This document shows positions 1 to 9,495 of a DNA stretch of 64,000 bases, one piece after another. A program made the position numbers and the translations under genes. Origin of the DNA: Bacteroidales bacterium (GTDB taxonomy: Bacteria; Bacteroidota; Bacteroidia; Bacteroidales; Lentimicrobiaceae); NCBI GenBank assembly GCA_016705005.1, contig JADIZB010000012.1:62001-126000 (forward strand). Direction: 5' to 3'. Within the stretch, counting starts at the first letter, position 1. The number at the start of each line of letters is the position of its first letter. A model generated the notes under the pieces. It was not told the origin of the DNA. It ran no database searches and worked only from the letters and a program-made list of their open reading frames with translations.

Positions 1-1258
1 GTGTGAGAAAAGCATTGCCAAAACAAGCTGAGAATGTTGGTTGCGGACTGGTTACCCCGCGTTCGGTACCGGCAAGTTTGGCAGTGAAACCTGAGAGGAA
101 ATGGTACTTGGTCTGATCGGCTGTAAGTTTTGAAACCGGAGGAAGTACGCCGAATGCATCGGCTGTCAGGAAAATAACCTTGGTTGCATGCCCTCCCTTT
201 GAGACAGGTTTTACGATATTGTCGATATGGTAGATCGGATAAGAAACACGGGTGTTTTCAGTTTTGGAAGCGTCAGCGAAATCGATGGATCCATCGGCAC
301 GAACCACCAGGTTTTCAAGCAATGCATCGCGGCGGATGGCACGGAAAATATCCGGTTCATTTTCTTCGCTCAGGTTGATGCATTTGGCATAACATCCACC
401 TTCAAAGTTAAACACACCTTCATCATCCCAGCCATGCTCATCATCGCCGATAAGTGCCCTTTTCGGGTCGGCTGACAAGGTAGTCTTGCCTGTGCCCGAA
501 AGCCCGAAGAAGACGGCTACATCACCATCCTTGCCCATATTGGCTGAACAGTGCATCGAAGCAATTCCTTTTAATGGCAGATAATAATTCATCATAGAGA
601 AAATTCCTTTTTTCATTTCTCCACCATACCATGAACCTCCGATAACCTGAACCCGTTCGCTCAGATTGAATGCCACAAAATTCTCAGAATTAAGCCCCTG
701 TTCTTTCCATTGAGGATTGGTGGTTTTGGAACCATTCATCAATACAAAATCAGGTTTGAAGGTTTTCAATTCTTCATCGGTCGGACGAATGAACATATTC
801 TTTACAAAATGGGCCTGCCAGGCAACCTCCATGATGAAACGTACATTCAGTCTTGAATCATGATTGGCTCCTGCATAGGCATCAACCACATATAGCTTTT
901 TGCCCGACAACTGTTTAACTACCAATTGCTTCAGATGGTTCCAGGTTTCGGGGCTAACCGGCTTGTTATCATTCTTGCCGATGGTTGACCACCAGACGGT
1001 GTTTTCACTTACTGAGTCATGTACAATGTATTTATCCTTGGGTGAACGTCCGGTGAAGATACCGGTGTCAACAGATACTGCCCCGGAATTGGTAAGTATA
1101 CCACGCTCGAAACCTTCAAGGGAAGGATTCATTTCATGTTCAAACAATACCTCAAAAGATGGATTGTAATAGATCTCTTCAACATTGGTAATGCCATACT
1201 GAGAAAGATCGATGATGTTTCCGTTTACTTCAAACACGCTGTTAGATTGATTTGCCAT
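1..1258 (-). CDS. pckA: Phosphoenolpyruvate carboxykinase (ATP), 3' end cut by window
   Basis: ATP-dependent PEP carboxykinase interconverts oxaloacetate and PEP plus CO2 in the cytosol; in anaerobic Bacteroidota it often runs towards oxaloacetate. The start ATG at 1258 gives a protein beginning [13 protein letters not shown]. Visible family motifs are the kinase-1a loop [13 protein letters not shown], the metal-binding stretch [18 protein letters not shown], and the R-P-D substrate-site region [12 protein letters not shown] near the N terminus. About 419 codons are inside the window; the family is usually about 535 residues, so the C-terminal fifth lies beyond base 1. The reading frame is open throughout. 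It sits next to ppdK on the same strand, and both act at the PEP/pyruvate/oxaloacetate node, but a strong hairpin separates them, so they are probably transcribed separately. Confidence 0.95.
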   Translation of the reverse strand, partial: MANQSNSVFEVNGNIIDLSQYGITNVEEIYYNPSFEVLFEHEMNPSLEGFERGILTNSGAVSVDTGIFTGRSPKDKYIVHDSVSENTVWWSTIGKNDNKPVSPETWNHLKQLVVKQLSGKKLYVVDAYAGANHDSRLNVRFIMEVAWQAHFVKNMFIRPTDEELKTFKPDFVLMNGSKTTNPQWKEQGLNSENFVAFNLSERVQVIGGSWYGGEMKKGIFSMMNYYLPLKGIASMHCSANMGKDGDVAVFFGLSGTGKTTLSADPKRALIGDDEHGWDDEGVFNFEGGCYAKCINLSEENEPDIFRAIRRDALLENLVVRADGSIDFADASKTENTRVSYPIYHIDNIVKPVSKGGHATKVIFLTADAFGVLPPVSKLTADQTKYHFLSGFTAKLAGTERGVTSPQPTFSACFGNAFLT

Positions 1259-1344
1259 ATGATTTTTAATTTGAATGTTGGTCTGACGGATCAATGAATC
1301 TAAATATGAACAAGTGAGCCCTATGGGCTGATTTCAAACGATTG

Positions 1345-1352
1345 CAAAGGTA
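1345..1352 (-). promoter_or_regulatory. Putative Bacteroidota -7 box for pckA
   Basis: The minus strand reads TACCTTTG here, matching the Bacteroidota -7 consensus TAnnTTTG, about 87 bases upstream of the pckA start. No TTG at the usual spacing was seen, so the call rests on the -7 box and its position. Confidence 0.45.
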
Positions 1353-1364
1353 AAAATTAAATGC

Positions 1365-1396
1365 AAATGAGGCAGTTTTTTTGAACTGCCTCATTT
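1365..1396 (-). terminator. Inverted repeat downstream of ppdK
   Basis: A 13-bp perfect stem (AAATGAGGCAGTT / AACTGCCTCATTT) with a 6-base loop lies just after the ppdK stop codon, followed on the minus strand by a T-rich stretch. It probably ends ppdK transcription before the pckA promoter. Confidence 0.7.
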
Positions 1397-1418
1397 GAAA
1401 CTTTAATTACAGAAGGAA

Positions 1419-4247
1419 TTATTTTTTCTTTTTAGCAGTCTTCCTGCCTTTTCCTTCATCTTTTTTTGCTTTTTTTGCTTTCGGCTCTTCTTTTTTGGTT
1501 TTTGCAGAAGCGGCTTCCTCTTTGATCACAGCCTGGGCTGCTGCCAGACGGGCGATGGGAACACGGTAAGGAGAACAACTTACGTAGTTCATTCCTACAG
1601 TATGGCAGAATTCAACCGATGAAGGTTCGCCACCATGTTCACCGCAGATACCGACTTTCAGGTTCGGGCGGGTCATTCGGCCACGCTCAATGCCCATCTT
1701 TACCAGCTGACCAACACCTTCACGGTCGAGAACCTGGAAAGGATCATGTTTCAGGATGCCTTTCTCAAGATATACAGGCAGGAATTTTCCTGCATCGTCC
1801 CTTGAGTAACCAAAGGTCATCTGGGTAAGGTCATTGGTTCCGAAGGAGAAGAATTCAGCCGATTCGGCAATCCGGTCGGCGATGAGGGCTGCCCGTGGAA
1901 TCTCGATCATGGTACCAACCAGGAAATCGATTTTATCCTTGCGCTCGGCAAACACTTTGGCGATGGTATCGCGTACAATGTTTTCCTGCATTTTCATTTC
2001 CTCGAGTGTACCTGTGAGCGGAATCATAATCTCGGGAATGGCTTTGATGCCTTTTTTCTTGAGGTTGAGAGCAGCTTCGATGATGGCGCGTGCCTGCATT
2101 TCCGAAATTTCAGGATAGGTATTGCCAAGGCGGCAGCCACGGTGTCCAAGCATCGGGTTAAATTCGGCCAGATCATGAACTTTCTGTTTTACTTCCTCAA
2201 CGGAAATACCAAGTTCTTTGGCCATTTCCTTCTGGTTGGCTTCTTCATGGGGAACAAATTCATGCAATGGCGGATCGAGCAGACGAACGGTTACAGGAAG
2301 GTCCTGCATGGCTTCGAAAATGCCTTCAAAATCGGAGCGCTGTATCGGCAGAAGTTTCTCAAGCCCTTTACGGCGACCGGCTTCATCGTTGGCAAGGATC
2401 ATTTCACGCATGGCCTTGATACGATCGCCTTCGAAGAACATATGCTCGGTGCGGCAGAGGCCAATTCCCTTTGCACCGAAATTACGGGCAACCTTTGAAT
2501 CGTTCGGGGTATCGGCGTTGGTGCGGACAAGCATACGTGAGTATTTGTCGGCCAGTTTCATCAGTTTGCCAAAATCTCCGCTGAGTTCGGGATCCTTGGT
2601 TGTGATCTTGCCTTCATATACTTCACCGGTGCTTCCGTTGAGCGAAATCCAGTCACCTTCTTTATGTTTTTTACCTTCGATGACAAGTGTACGGGTTTTG
2701 TAATCGATCTTGAGTGAGCCGGCACCTGAAATACAGCATTTGCCCATTCCGCGGGCAACAACGGCTGCATGTGATGTCATACCACCCCTTGCTGTAAGAA
2801 TACCTTCAGCAACATTCATTCCCTTCAGGTCTTCGGGGGAGGTTTCAATGCGGACCAATACAACTTTATGACCTTTTTCAACCCATTTTTCAGCTTCATC
2901 GGCAAAGAAAACAATCTGACCGGTAGCTCCGCCCGGTGATGCAGGCAAACCTTTAGCCAATACTTTGGCTTTCTTTACAGAAATCGGATCAAATACCGGG
3001 TGCAGCAATTCATCAAGTTTGGCTGGTTCGCAACGCATGATGGCTTCCTTTTCGGAAATAATTCCCTGCTTCAGCATATCCATGGCGATTTTTACCATGG
3101 CGGCACCGGTACGTTTACCATTGCGGGTCTGCAGCATCCAGAGTTTGCCATCCTGCATGGTGAATTCAAGATCCTGCATATCGCGGTAATGATCTTCGAG
3201 TTTCTGCTGTGTTTCAAGCAGTTCTTTGTAGATAGCCGGCATGGCTTCTTCCAGTGAAGGATAATTTTTAGCGCGGTCTTTTTCCGTAACATTGGCAAGT
3301 TTTGCCCAGCGTTTTGATCCTTCCTTGGTGATCTGTTGTGGTGTGCGGATTCCGGCAACCACATCTTCACCCTGTGCATTGATCAGGTATTCCCCGTTGA
3401 AAAGATCTTCACCTGTTCCGGCATCACGGGTAAAGGCAACACCGGTACCTGAGTTGAGACCCATATTACCGAATACCATGGCCTGTACATTAACGGCAGT
3501 ACCCCATTCGGCAGGAATGTTATTGAGTTTACGGTAATAGATTGCCCTTTCGTTCATCCAGCTGTCAAACACGGCCATCACTGAGCCCCAGAGCTGTTCC
3601 CACGGATCTACCGGGAAATCGTGACCGGTAACTTTCTTAACTGCTTTCTTGAAGCGTTTTACGAGTTCTTTCAGATCGGCAACGGTAAATTCTGTATCCA
3701 GCTCGATGCCCTTCTCCTCTTTCATGTGTTCCATGATTTCTTCGAAAGGATCGATGTCTTCTTTGGATGCGGGTTTCATGCCGAGAACCACGTCGCCGAA
3801 CATCTGAACAAACCGGCGGTAAGAGTCCCATGCAAAACGCTCGTTTCCTGTTTTTTTTGCAATTCCTTCAACGGCTTCATCGTTGAGACCAAGATTCAGT
3901 ACAGTATCCATCATGCCGGGCATGGAGGCGCGGGCACCTGAACGTACCGACAGAAGAAGAGGGTTCTTTTTGTCGCCAAAGGAGGAACCCATAATTTTTT
4001 CAACATATTTAACGGCGGCTTCCACTTCGGGGCGGATCATGGCTACCACTTTTTCACGGCCAAGGTTATTGTAGTCGGTACAGACTTCGGTTGTGATGGT
4101 AAATCCCGGAGGAACCGGAACCCCGATAAGGTTCATTTCAGCAAGGTTGGCACCTTTGCCTCCAAGCAGGTTTTTCATGCTTGCATCACCTTCAGCTTTC
4201 TTATTGCCAAATGTGTAAACCGATTTTCTGGTCTTTTCTTTTCCCAT
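1419..4247 (-). CDS. ppdK: Pyruvate, phosphate dikinase
   Basis: Interconverts PEP, AMP and PPi with pyruvate, ATP and Pi. The 942 residues follow the family order: N-terminal nucleotide-binding domain beginning KSVYTFGNKKAEGDASMKNL and the glycine-rich LGGKGANLAEM; the central phosphohistidine domain with GGMTSHAAVVARGMG, catalytic His near residue 493; and the C-terminal PEP/pyruvate TIM barrel with the motif VGICGEHGGEP near residue 866. Usual family length is about 880-910. The extra length is a C-terminal tail of about 30 residues made almost only of Lys, Ala and Glu (ending GRKTAKKKK), not part of the catalytic fold. The gene has its own likely -7 box upstream and a hairpin downstream. 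With pckA it suggests PPi-linked or reversible glycolytic flux at PEP. Confidence 0.96.
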   Translation of the reverse strand: MGKEKTRKSVYTFGNKKAEGDASMKNLLGGKGANLAEMNLIGVPVPPGFTITTEVCTDYNNLGREKVVAMIRPEVEAAVKYVEKIMGSSFGDKKNPLLLSVRSGARASMPGMMDTVLNLGLNDEAVEGIAKKTGNERFAWDSYRRFVQMFGDVVLGMKPASKEDIDPFEEIMEHMKEEKGIELDTEFTVADLKELVKRFKKAVKKVTGHDFPVDPWEQLWGSVMAVFDSWMNERAIYYRKLNNIPAEWGTAVNVQAMVFGNMGLNSGTGVAFTRDAGTGEDLFNGEYLINAQGEDVVAGIRTPQQITKEGSKRWAKLANVTEKDRAKNYPSLEEAMPAIYKELLETQQKLEDHYRDMQDLEFTMQDGKLWMLQTRNGKRTGAAMVKIAMDMLKQGIISEKEAIMRCEPAKLDELLHPVFDPISVKKAKVLAKGLPASPGGATGQIVFFADEAEKWVEKGHKVVLVRIETSPEDLKGMNVAEGILTARGGMTSHAAVVARGMGKCCISGAGSLKIDYKTRTLVIEGKKHKEGDWISLNGSTGEVYEGKITTKDPELSGDFGKLMKLADKYSRMLVRTNADTPNDSKVARNFGAKGIGLCRTEHMFFEGDRIKAMREMILANDEAGRRKGLEKLLPIQRSDFEGIFEAMQDLPVTVRLLDPPLHEFVPHEEANQKEMAKELGISVEEVKQKVHDLAEFNPMLGHRGCRLGNTYPEISEMQARAIIEAALNLKKKGIKAIPEIMIPLTGTLEEMKMQENIVRDTIAKVFAERKDKIDFLVGTMIEIPRAALIADRIAESAEFFSFGTNDLTQMTFGYSRDDAGKFLPVYLEKGILKHDPFQVLDREGVGQLVKMGIERGRMTRPNLKVGICGEHGGEPSSVEFCHTVGMNYVSCSPYRVPIARLAAAQAVIKEEAASAKTKKEEPKAKKAKKDEGKGRKTAKKKK

Positions 4248-4327
4248 TTTACTTAGGTTTTATCTGATTATAGTTAGTGATTATCCGGTCTGATTCTTTG
4301 CAGTTTAGCCCTGCTTTAACGAGGGTG

Positions 4328-4335
4328 CAAAGGTA
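4328..4335 (-). promoter_or_regulatory. Putative Bacteroidota -7 box for ppdK
   Basis: The minus strand reads TACCTTTG, matching TAnnTTTG, about 80 bases before the ppdK ATG. No clear -33 TTG was seen at standard spacing. Confidence 0.45.
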
Positions 4336-4410
4336 CAAAAAATTAATTTCTTCCGGAAGGGAAAAACCACGCATCATTTCTGATTTTCCGATCAATCAGC
4401 CTGCCCTTAC

Positions 4411-4443
4411 ATAAAAAAGCCGGAATGCTGAATTCCGGCTTCA
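4411..4443 (-). terminator. Rho-independent terminator after the DUF4476 gene
   Basis: AGCCGGAAT/ATTCCGGCT stem with a short loop, followed on the minus strand by a run of T. It lies just downstream of the stop codon at 4466. Confidence 0.75.
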
Positions 4444-4465
4444 TCTGATAATAAATCGTTTCCTT

Positions 4466-5443
4466 TTAACGGCGGTAACCGTTCATATACTCATTCAGTT
4501 CCTCAATGCTTGATTCAAACGTAAAAGCATCGTTGAGCCTGTAATAGTTGCCAATATCATAAGTGTAACCATAAGCATATTTCGCAAGTTCCAGGCGGGT
4601 GTCCTCAAAAGTGAAGAGCAGCATGATTTCCTTTACCTGGTCGCTGAGCAGACAATTTGAACCAATCACCTGTTTGGCAATGGTGAGGCGGGTATCGTCG
4701 AATGATTTGCTGGCGATTGACTGTTTTACTCCCTGGAAATCGCCCGGATGCATCGGGTAGGGGCATCCCACAGGACCATTGTATCCCGGCATCACATAAG
4801 CTTCCTGAACCGGACGGGGCTCATTCTGCTGATAACCGCCTGTGGTTGTGGTGGTAGTATAGGAAGTAGTGGTCTGGGTTGTGGTGACCTGTGTGCCGTT
4901 GGTTACACCTCCGCCATTTACATTCATATTGATGTTCACCCCAAGGTCCGGATCATTAACATTGATTCCCATCGAAACTGTCCCCTGCTGGGGCTCACCA
5001 TAAGTTTCAGTTACTGTAGTCGTTGTCTGTGTTACAGTTGCCTGAGCCGGAGCCTGTGTGGTATAAACAACTACCTGCTGCCCCTGTGCCGGCGGCAAGG
5101 CCTGTGCAATGGGAACTTCATTCATCCACCGGACTACATATTCGTTTTTATTGTTTTTTTTGATAACAAAGGTTGTTTCGTTTCCCTGACCAAACATCAG
5201 GTTTTTATCAATAACCCCCAGGGCTGCATCTTCAAAAATAATTTTGAGTTTGTAACTGGGTGCTATCAGATCGGTCACCTTTACATTGGTTTCCGGAGAC
5301 GGATTCTGCCTGATACCATTCAGAATTACAGTGAATCGTTCGCCCTGCTCGGTAAAAAATACAAGATTGGATTTTGTTTGGGCAAAACTTAAGGATTGCA
5401 TAAGTACAATCAATAACAGTAGTAAGGGTAGCTTTTTTTTCAT
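4466..5443 (-). CDS. Exported DUF4476-containing protein
   Basis: The 325-residue protein begins with a signal peptide (MKKKLPLLLLLIVLMQSLSFAQ). After a small beta-rich N-terminal region (about residues 25-105) comes a low-complexity linker rich in Thr, Gln, Val and Gly (about 115-215, with TTTQTTTSYTTTTTT-like runs). The C-terminal ~95 residues match DUF4476: SIASKSFDDTRLTIAKQ and LLFTFEDTRLELAKYAY are two similar F-[ED]-D-T-R-L-x-[IL]-A-K helices. The family is common in Bacteroidota envelopes and has no established function. The Thr-rich linker suggests an extended, possibly O-glycosylated spacer, which is inference. It has its own terminator and does not appear to share an operon. Confidence 0.8.
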   Translation of the reverse strand: MKKKLPLLLLLIVLMQSLSFAQTKSNLVFFTEQGERFTVILNGIRQNPSPETNVKVTDLIAPSYKLKIIFEDAALGVIDKNLMFGQGNETTFVIKKNNKNEYVVRWMNEVPIAQALPPAQGQQVVVYTTQAPAQATVTQTTTTVTETYGEPQQGTVSMGINVNDPDLGVNINMNVNGGGVTNGTQVTTTQTTTSYTTTTTTGGYQQNEPRPVQEAYVMPGYNGPVGCPYPMHPGDFQGVKQSIASKSFDDTRLTIAKQVIGSNCLLSDQVKEIMLLFTFEDTRLELAKYAYGYTYDIGNYYRLNDAFTFESSIEELNEYMNGYRR

Positions 5444-5684
5444 AATGATTTTTGTTGCTTTGACTGGTGATTTTTTTGTTGACCTGTTTTATAGCCGGGC
5501 TATAATCTTTCAGGAGCCCGATCATATTCTGAGCAGCAGCAGGCATTTTCCCCGGGAAGTTCGCCTTACAGCTGGCCATTTTCCGGATTCAAATATAATG
5601 CCATCGTGAAACACTGTTGATGTGCTGCCTTAATTTGGAAACATTCTTAATGGAAAAGGTGCTGCCGATCGGGCCGGTAATTTT

Positions 5685-6383
5685 CTAAAAATCAACTTTT
5701 TCAATCCTGTTCATTGCCCTCACGATGCGTTGTTGTTTCCGCTGAATATAGGAAGTGGGTGCTGCCGGGCTCCAGCGGCGGGGGTTGGGCAATACCGCCG
5801 CAATCAGGGCGGCTTCACCCTTTGTCAGGCTGGAAGCGGGTTTGCTGAAATAAAGCTGCGAAGCCATTTCAACCCCATAGATACCATCTCCCATTTCGAT
5901 CACATTCAGATAAACCTCCATGATGCGTCGCTTTCCCCAGAAAATTTCAATCAGTCCGGTAAAATAGACTTCAAGACCTTTACGCAACCATGAACGGGAA
6001 GGCCATAAAAAGACGTTTTTGGCGGTTTGCTGCGATATGGTACTGGCTCCCCGCAACACTTTACTGCGTTTGTTTAATTCACGGGCTTTTTTTATGGCAT
6101 CAAAATCAACCCCGAAATGTTTCATGTAATTGTTATCTTCTGATGCTACCACCGCCTGAACCATATTCGGGGAGATGTTTTTCAGCCTGACCCAGTCCTT
6201 GGCAAGTTTCATTTTCTCACCATGGATGGCATGGCTTCCGGCTCTGATCAGCATGAGCGGGGTCAGGGGTGGCGGAACAAAGCGGTAAATAATGGTTACA
6301 ATAATGGTTGATATGAAAAAGAAAAAAACGGCAAACCTGAACATTCTGAGGGCCTTGCGAATAAATGGCTTTTTAACTGACAT
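5685..6383 (-). CDS. mtgA: Monofunctional biosynthetic peptidoglycan transglycosylase
   Basis: A 232-residue GT51 glycosyltransferase that polymerises lipid II into glycan strands at the outer face of the inner membrane. One membrane segment is seen at about residues 16-34 (FRFAVFFFFISTIIVTIIY). The catalytic motif of the family is present as SEDNNYMKHFG with Glu82 as the expected general base, followed by GASTISQQTAKNVFLWPSRSW, the KRRIMEVYLNVIEMG segment, and ALIAAVLPNPRRWSP. No transpeptidase domain follows, so it is the monofunctional type rather than a class A PBP. Length matches MtgA (about 230-240). Confidence 0.94.
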   Translation of the reverse strand: MSVKKPFIRKALRMFRFAVFFFFISTIIVTIIYRFVPPPLTPLMLIRAGSHAIHGEKMKLAKDWVRLKNISPNMVQAVVASEDNNYMKHFGVDFDAIKKARELNKRSKVLRGASTISQQTAKNVFLWPSRSWLRKGLEVYFTGLIEIFWGKRRIMEVYLNVIEMGDGIYGVEMASQLYFSKPASSLTKGEAALIAAVLPNPRRWSPAAPTSYIQRKQQRIVRAMNRIEKVDF

Positions 6384-6506
6384 GAGAAGTCCGGGCTGTT
6401 ATTTTATCTGCTGCAAACCTACTAAAATTTCCTTTTTATTCCGGGATTTATCCCCTTTCCGGTAGCTATTTTATTCAACTGTTGTAATAAAAAATAATCC
6501 TGATTA

Positions 6507-6541
6507 TTGTAATATATAATGGACTAATTTTTTTAAGTTTG
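6507..6541 (+). promoter_or_regulatory. Putative promoter for the lysine-catabolic gene pair
   Basis: TAAGTTTG at 6534-6541 matches the -7 box TAnnTTTG, and a TTG at 6507-6509 lies 24 bases upstream, slightly longer than the usual 19-21. It is about 45 bases before the start at 6586. Confidence 0.45.
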
Positions 6542-6585
6542 CCCCCTCATCGGCAAGCCTGCACAACTCTTAAAACTGACATTCA

Positions 6586-7908
6586 ATGAGTAAATTTATC
6601 GGTATCCGGCACGAAGACAAATATGTTATGGAGCGGCGTGCCCCGCTTACCCCCCGCCATGTTGAACGCCTGATAAAAGGAAAGCAACTCGATATCGTGG
6701 TTCAGACCTCCGCTAAGAGGGTTTTTACTGATCAGGAATTTATTGATGCGGGTGCTACGATTGCCGATAACCTGGACAATTGCAGTGTCATTCTTGGTGT
6801 TAAGGAAATGCCGCTTTCTTTTTTTCAACCCGGCAAAACCTATGTCTTTTTCTCCCATGTAATCAAAGGTCAGCCATACAATATGCCTATGCTCCGAAAA
6901 ATGATGGAGCAGGGATGCAACCTCATTGATTATGAGAAAATTGTTGATGAACAGGGGAAACGCCTGATTTTCTTCGGACGTTATGCCGGTCTGGCCGGGA
7001 TGATCAATTCGCTCTGGTCGCTGGGCCTGAGGCTAAAGGAATATGGCTATGACACTCCTTTTCTTAAGATAAAACAGGCGCACAGATATTCATCACTGGA
7101 TGAAGCCAGACAAATCATATCCGAAGTAGGGCAGGAGATCGCTGAAAAGGGAATGCCTGAAGAATTAAGACCATTTACTGTTGGATTTACCGGTTACGGG
7201 AATGTTTCGCAGGGTGCCCAGGAAATTCTCGGGCTGCTTCCCGTTAAGGAAATTTCGCCGGAGAAACTGATGAATCTGAAAAGAAGGAAATTGTTGCCCA
7301 ATAATCTGATATATAAGGTGGTTTTCAAAGAAGAACACCTGTCTCAACATAACGATGGCGAGGGTTTTGATCTCCAGGACTATTATACAAACCCCGGAAA
7401 TTATCACAGTGTTTTTGAGAAGTATATTCCGCATCTGTCGCTGCTGATGAACTGCATGTACTGGGATACACGATATCCGAGGATTGTTACAAAGGATTAT
7501 CTCGAAAAGGTTTTCAGGGCAGGGAGGCCGAAACTTACTGTAATCGGTGATGTTACCTGTGATCCTGACGGAAGCATTGAAATCACTCACCATGGTACAG
7601 AGATCGAAGATCCGGTTTTTGTCTATAATCCGTTTACACGTGAACCGGTGATGGGTCATAAAGGCGAAGGTATGATGGTGATGGCGGTTGATATCCTTCC
7701 AAGTGAATTGCCCCGTGATTCATCGGCCGGATTTGCCGATGCGCTGATAAACTTCATCAAACCCATCGCGGATTGCGATTTTAGCGAACCTTTCGAAGAT
7801 CTTGACATCCCCCGGGCCATCAAAAAAGCATTGATTCTGCATAATGGCGAGCTGACACCCGATTTCAGGTACCTTTCTTCATTTGTTGAGAATGTACCTG
7901 TGGTTTGA
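6586..7908 (+). CDS. Lysine-ketoglutarate reductase-like protein (LKR half of LKR/SDH)
   Basis: A 440-residue protein that aligns by eye with the N-terminal (LKR) half of the bifunctional eukaryotic alpha-aminoadipic semialdehyde synthase, which joins lysine and 2-oxoglutarate into saccharopine with NADPH. Visible signatures are IGIRHEDKYVMERRAPLTP, YVFFSHVIKGQPYNM, LIDYEKIVDEQGKRLIFFG, YAGLAGMINSLWSLGLRL, and the Rossmann-like FTGYGNVSQGAQEI. It belongs to the AlaDH/PNT-like N-terminal superfamily. It ends 44 bases before the gene for the SDH half, so both are likely co-transcribed from the promoter near 6507-6541. The direction of flux (degradation) is inferred from the family. Confidence 0.85.
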   Translation: MSKFIGIRHEDKYVMERRAPLTPRHVERLIKGKQLDIVVQTSAKRVFTDQEFIDAGATIADNLDNCSVILGVKEMPLSFFQPGKTYVFFSHVIKGQPYNMPMLRKMMEQGCNLIDYEKIVDEQGKRLIFFGRYAGLAGMINSLWSLGLRLKEYGYDTPFLKIKQAHRYSSLDEARQIISEVGQEIAEKGMPEELRPFTVGFTGYGNVSQGAQEILGLLPVKEISPEKLMNLKRRKLLPNNLIYKVVFKEEHLSQHNDGEGFDLQDYYTNPGNYHSVFEKYIPHLSLLMNCMYWDTRYPRIVTKDYLEKVFRAGRPKLTVIGDVTCDPDGSIEITHHGTEIEDPVFVYNPFTREPVMGHKGEGMMVMAVDILPSELPRDSSAGFADALINFIKPIADCDFSEPFEDLDIPRAIKKALILHNGELTPDFRYLSSFVENVPVV

Positions 7909-7952
7909 TAATAACTTTTGCTACTTCGAAGAACTAAAAAACAGATTTCCGT

Positions 7953-9293
7953 ATGTTGAAAAAAGTACTGATTCTCGGTGCAGGTCTGGTTGCCAGACCC
8001 ATTGTAAAACATCTGCTTGCCAGCGGTTACAGCCTGACTGTCGCCGATATTGTGCAGTCCAAAGCCGCTGAACTTACCGGTAACCATCCCCATGCAGAAG
8101 CCGTCGCCCTGAATGTTGAGGATGAAACCTCTCTGGGCAATCTAGTGTCAGGCCACGATCTGACCGTGAGTTTGTTGCCATACGTTTTTCACGTTCAGGT
8201 TGCCAGGCATTGCATCCGTTACCGTAAAAATATGGTTACAACGTCCTATGTAAAGCCGGAAATGGAAGCCCTGGATTCGGAAGCAAAAGAAGCAGGCATC
8301 ATCATCCTGAATGAGATGGGACTAGATCCGGGAATTGATCATATGTCAGCCATGCGGATCATTGATCATGTGCACAGCCGGAATGGGAAAGTACTTGAAT
8401 TTTACAGCATCTGCGGAGCTCTGCCGGCTCCCGAAGCAGTTGACAATCCATTCAGATATAAATTCTCATGGAGTCCAAAGGGCGTGGTAATGGCCGGCAA
8501 CAACGATGCCCGCTACCTGAAGCATGGATCAGAGGTGTTTGTTCCTACAGCGGAACTGTTCAGGCATCCGGCCTCCGTTGAATTCAAAGGGGTAGGTAAA
8601 CTCGACATTTATCCCAACCGTGACTCGATCTCATATATTGATATTTATGGTATTCCGGAAGTTCAGACCATGATGCGCGGTACTTTCAGGTATCCCGGCT
8701 GGTGTGAAACGCTTGATGCCATCAAGCAGTTGAACCTGATTTCCTATGACAAATCTGATATGAGCGGTATGACTTATGCGCAGCTTCTGATGCATCAGAT
8801 CGGTGCCGACACTGCTGATCATCTGAGGAACAAAGTAGCCGCCTACCTTGGGGTTGATGTAAATGCTCATGCCCTGGATGCCCTGGAATGGCTGGGCCTG
8901 TTCGAAAACAAACCGATGAACAGGGGCATGGAATCTCCTTTTGAAGTCACGAGTGACCTGATGATCGCCAAAATGGAACTGGGCTATGATGAGCGGGATA
9001 TGGTTGCCATGCAGCATACTTTCCTGGCTGAATACCCCGATGGCAAAAAAGAGATTATCCGGTCCCGTATGCTTGATTTCGGTTCGCCTTCGACCGATAC
9101 CTCCATCGCCCGAACGGTTGCCTTACCGGCGGCAATAGGGGTGGAGATGATCATGAAGGGTGAGATCACAGTGAAAGGAGTTTTCAGACCGGTAATTCCT
9201 GAAATTTATAATCCTGTTCTGGATGCCCTTGAGAAACTGGACATCCGGATGGAAGAAGAATACGGGCTTCCACTGAGCGAAAATATCGCCTGA
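7953..9293 (+). CDS. Saccharopine dehydrogenase (SDH half of LKR/SDH)
   Basis: The 446 residues match the SDH half of the animal and plant LKR/SDH enzyme, which oxidises saccharopine to glutamate and 2-aminoadipate semialdehyde. The N-terminal Rossmann motif is KKVLILGAGLVARPIVKHLL, followed by LTVSLLPYVFHVQVARHC, GIIILNEMGLDPGIDHM, CGALPAPEAVDNPFRYKFSWSP, and near the C terminus TVALPAAIGVEMIMKGEI. The start ATG at 7953 fits the family N terminus. It is downstream of the LKR gene on the same strand. The pair performs in two polypeptides what animals and plants do in one. Confidence 0.88.
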   Translation: MLKKVLILGAGLVARPIVKHLLASGYSLTVADIVQSKAAELTGNHPHAEAVALNVEDETSLGNLVSGHDLTVSLLPYVFHVQVARHCIRYRKNMVTTSYVKPEMEALDSEAKEAGIIILNEMGLDPGIDHMSAMRIIDHVHSRNGKVLEFYSICGALPAPEAVDNPFRYKFSWSPKGVVMAGNNDARYLKHGSEVFVPTAELFRHPASVEFKGVGKLDIYPNRDSISYIDIYGIPEVQTMMRGTFRYPGWCETLDAIKQLNLISYDKSDMSGMTYAQLLMHQIGADTADHLRNKVAAYLGVDVNAHALDALEWLGLFENKPMNRGMESPFEVTSDLMIAKMELGYDERDMVAMQHTFLAEYPDGKKEIIRSRMLDFGSPSTDTSIARTVALPAAIGVEMIMKGEITVKGVFRPVIPEIYNPVLDALEKLDIRMEEEYGLPLSENIA

Positions 9294-9436
9294 CGATAGA
9301 CTTTCTTTAATATTTTTGCAGTCCGGCAGTAGTTTCCTTGTCAGGAGATACTGCCGGGTGTATTTAGGGATAAGGCAGTCCGGATTATGGTTGGTCTTTC
9401 CCTGAGAAAACCTTGTACCTGTTTACCTTCATTAAT

Positions 9437-9494
9437 AACTTCAATTTTTTACTTTTTACTTTTTACTTTAGACTTTCTACTTTAAACTTAACCT
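9437..9494. repeat. Heptanucleotide array (TTTnnAC)
   Basis: About seven consecutive 7-base units read TTTTTAC, TTTTTAC, TTTTTAC, TTTAGAC, TTTCTAC, TTTAAAC, then decay, ending directly at the ATG of the next gene. On the minus strand every unit starts with GT. Two other arrays in the window (near 15610 and 60170) have the same period and form. Confidence 0.7.
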
Positions 9495-9495
9495 T

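Noticed and set aside
184..475. Small plus-strand reading frames over pckA
   Set aside because: They are antisense shadows of the pckA coding sequence and have no start context or conserved motif.
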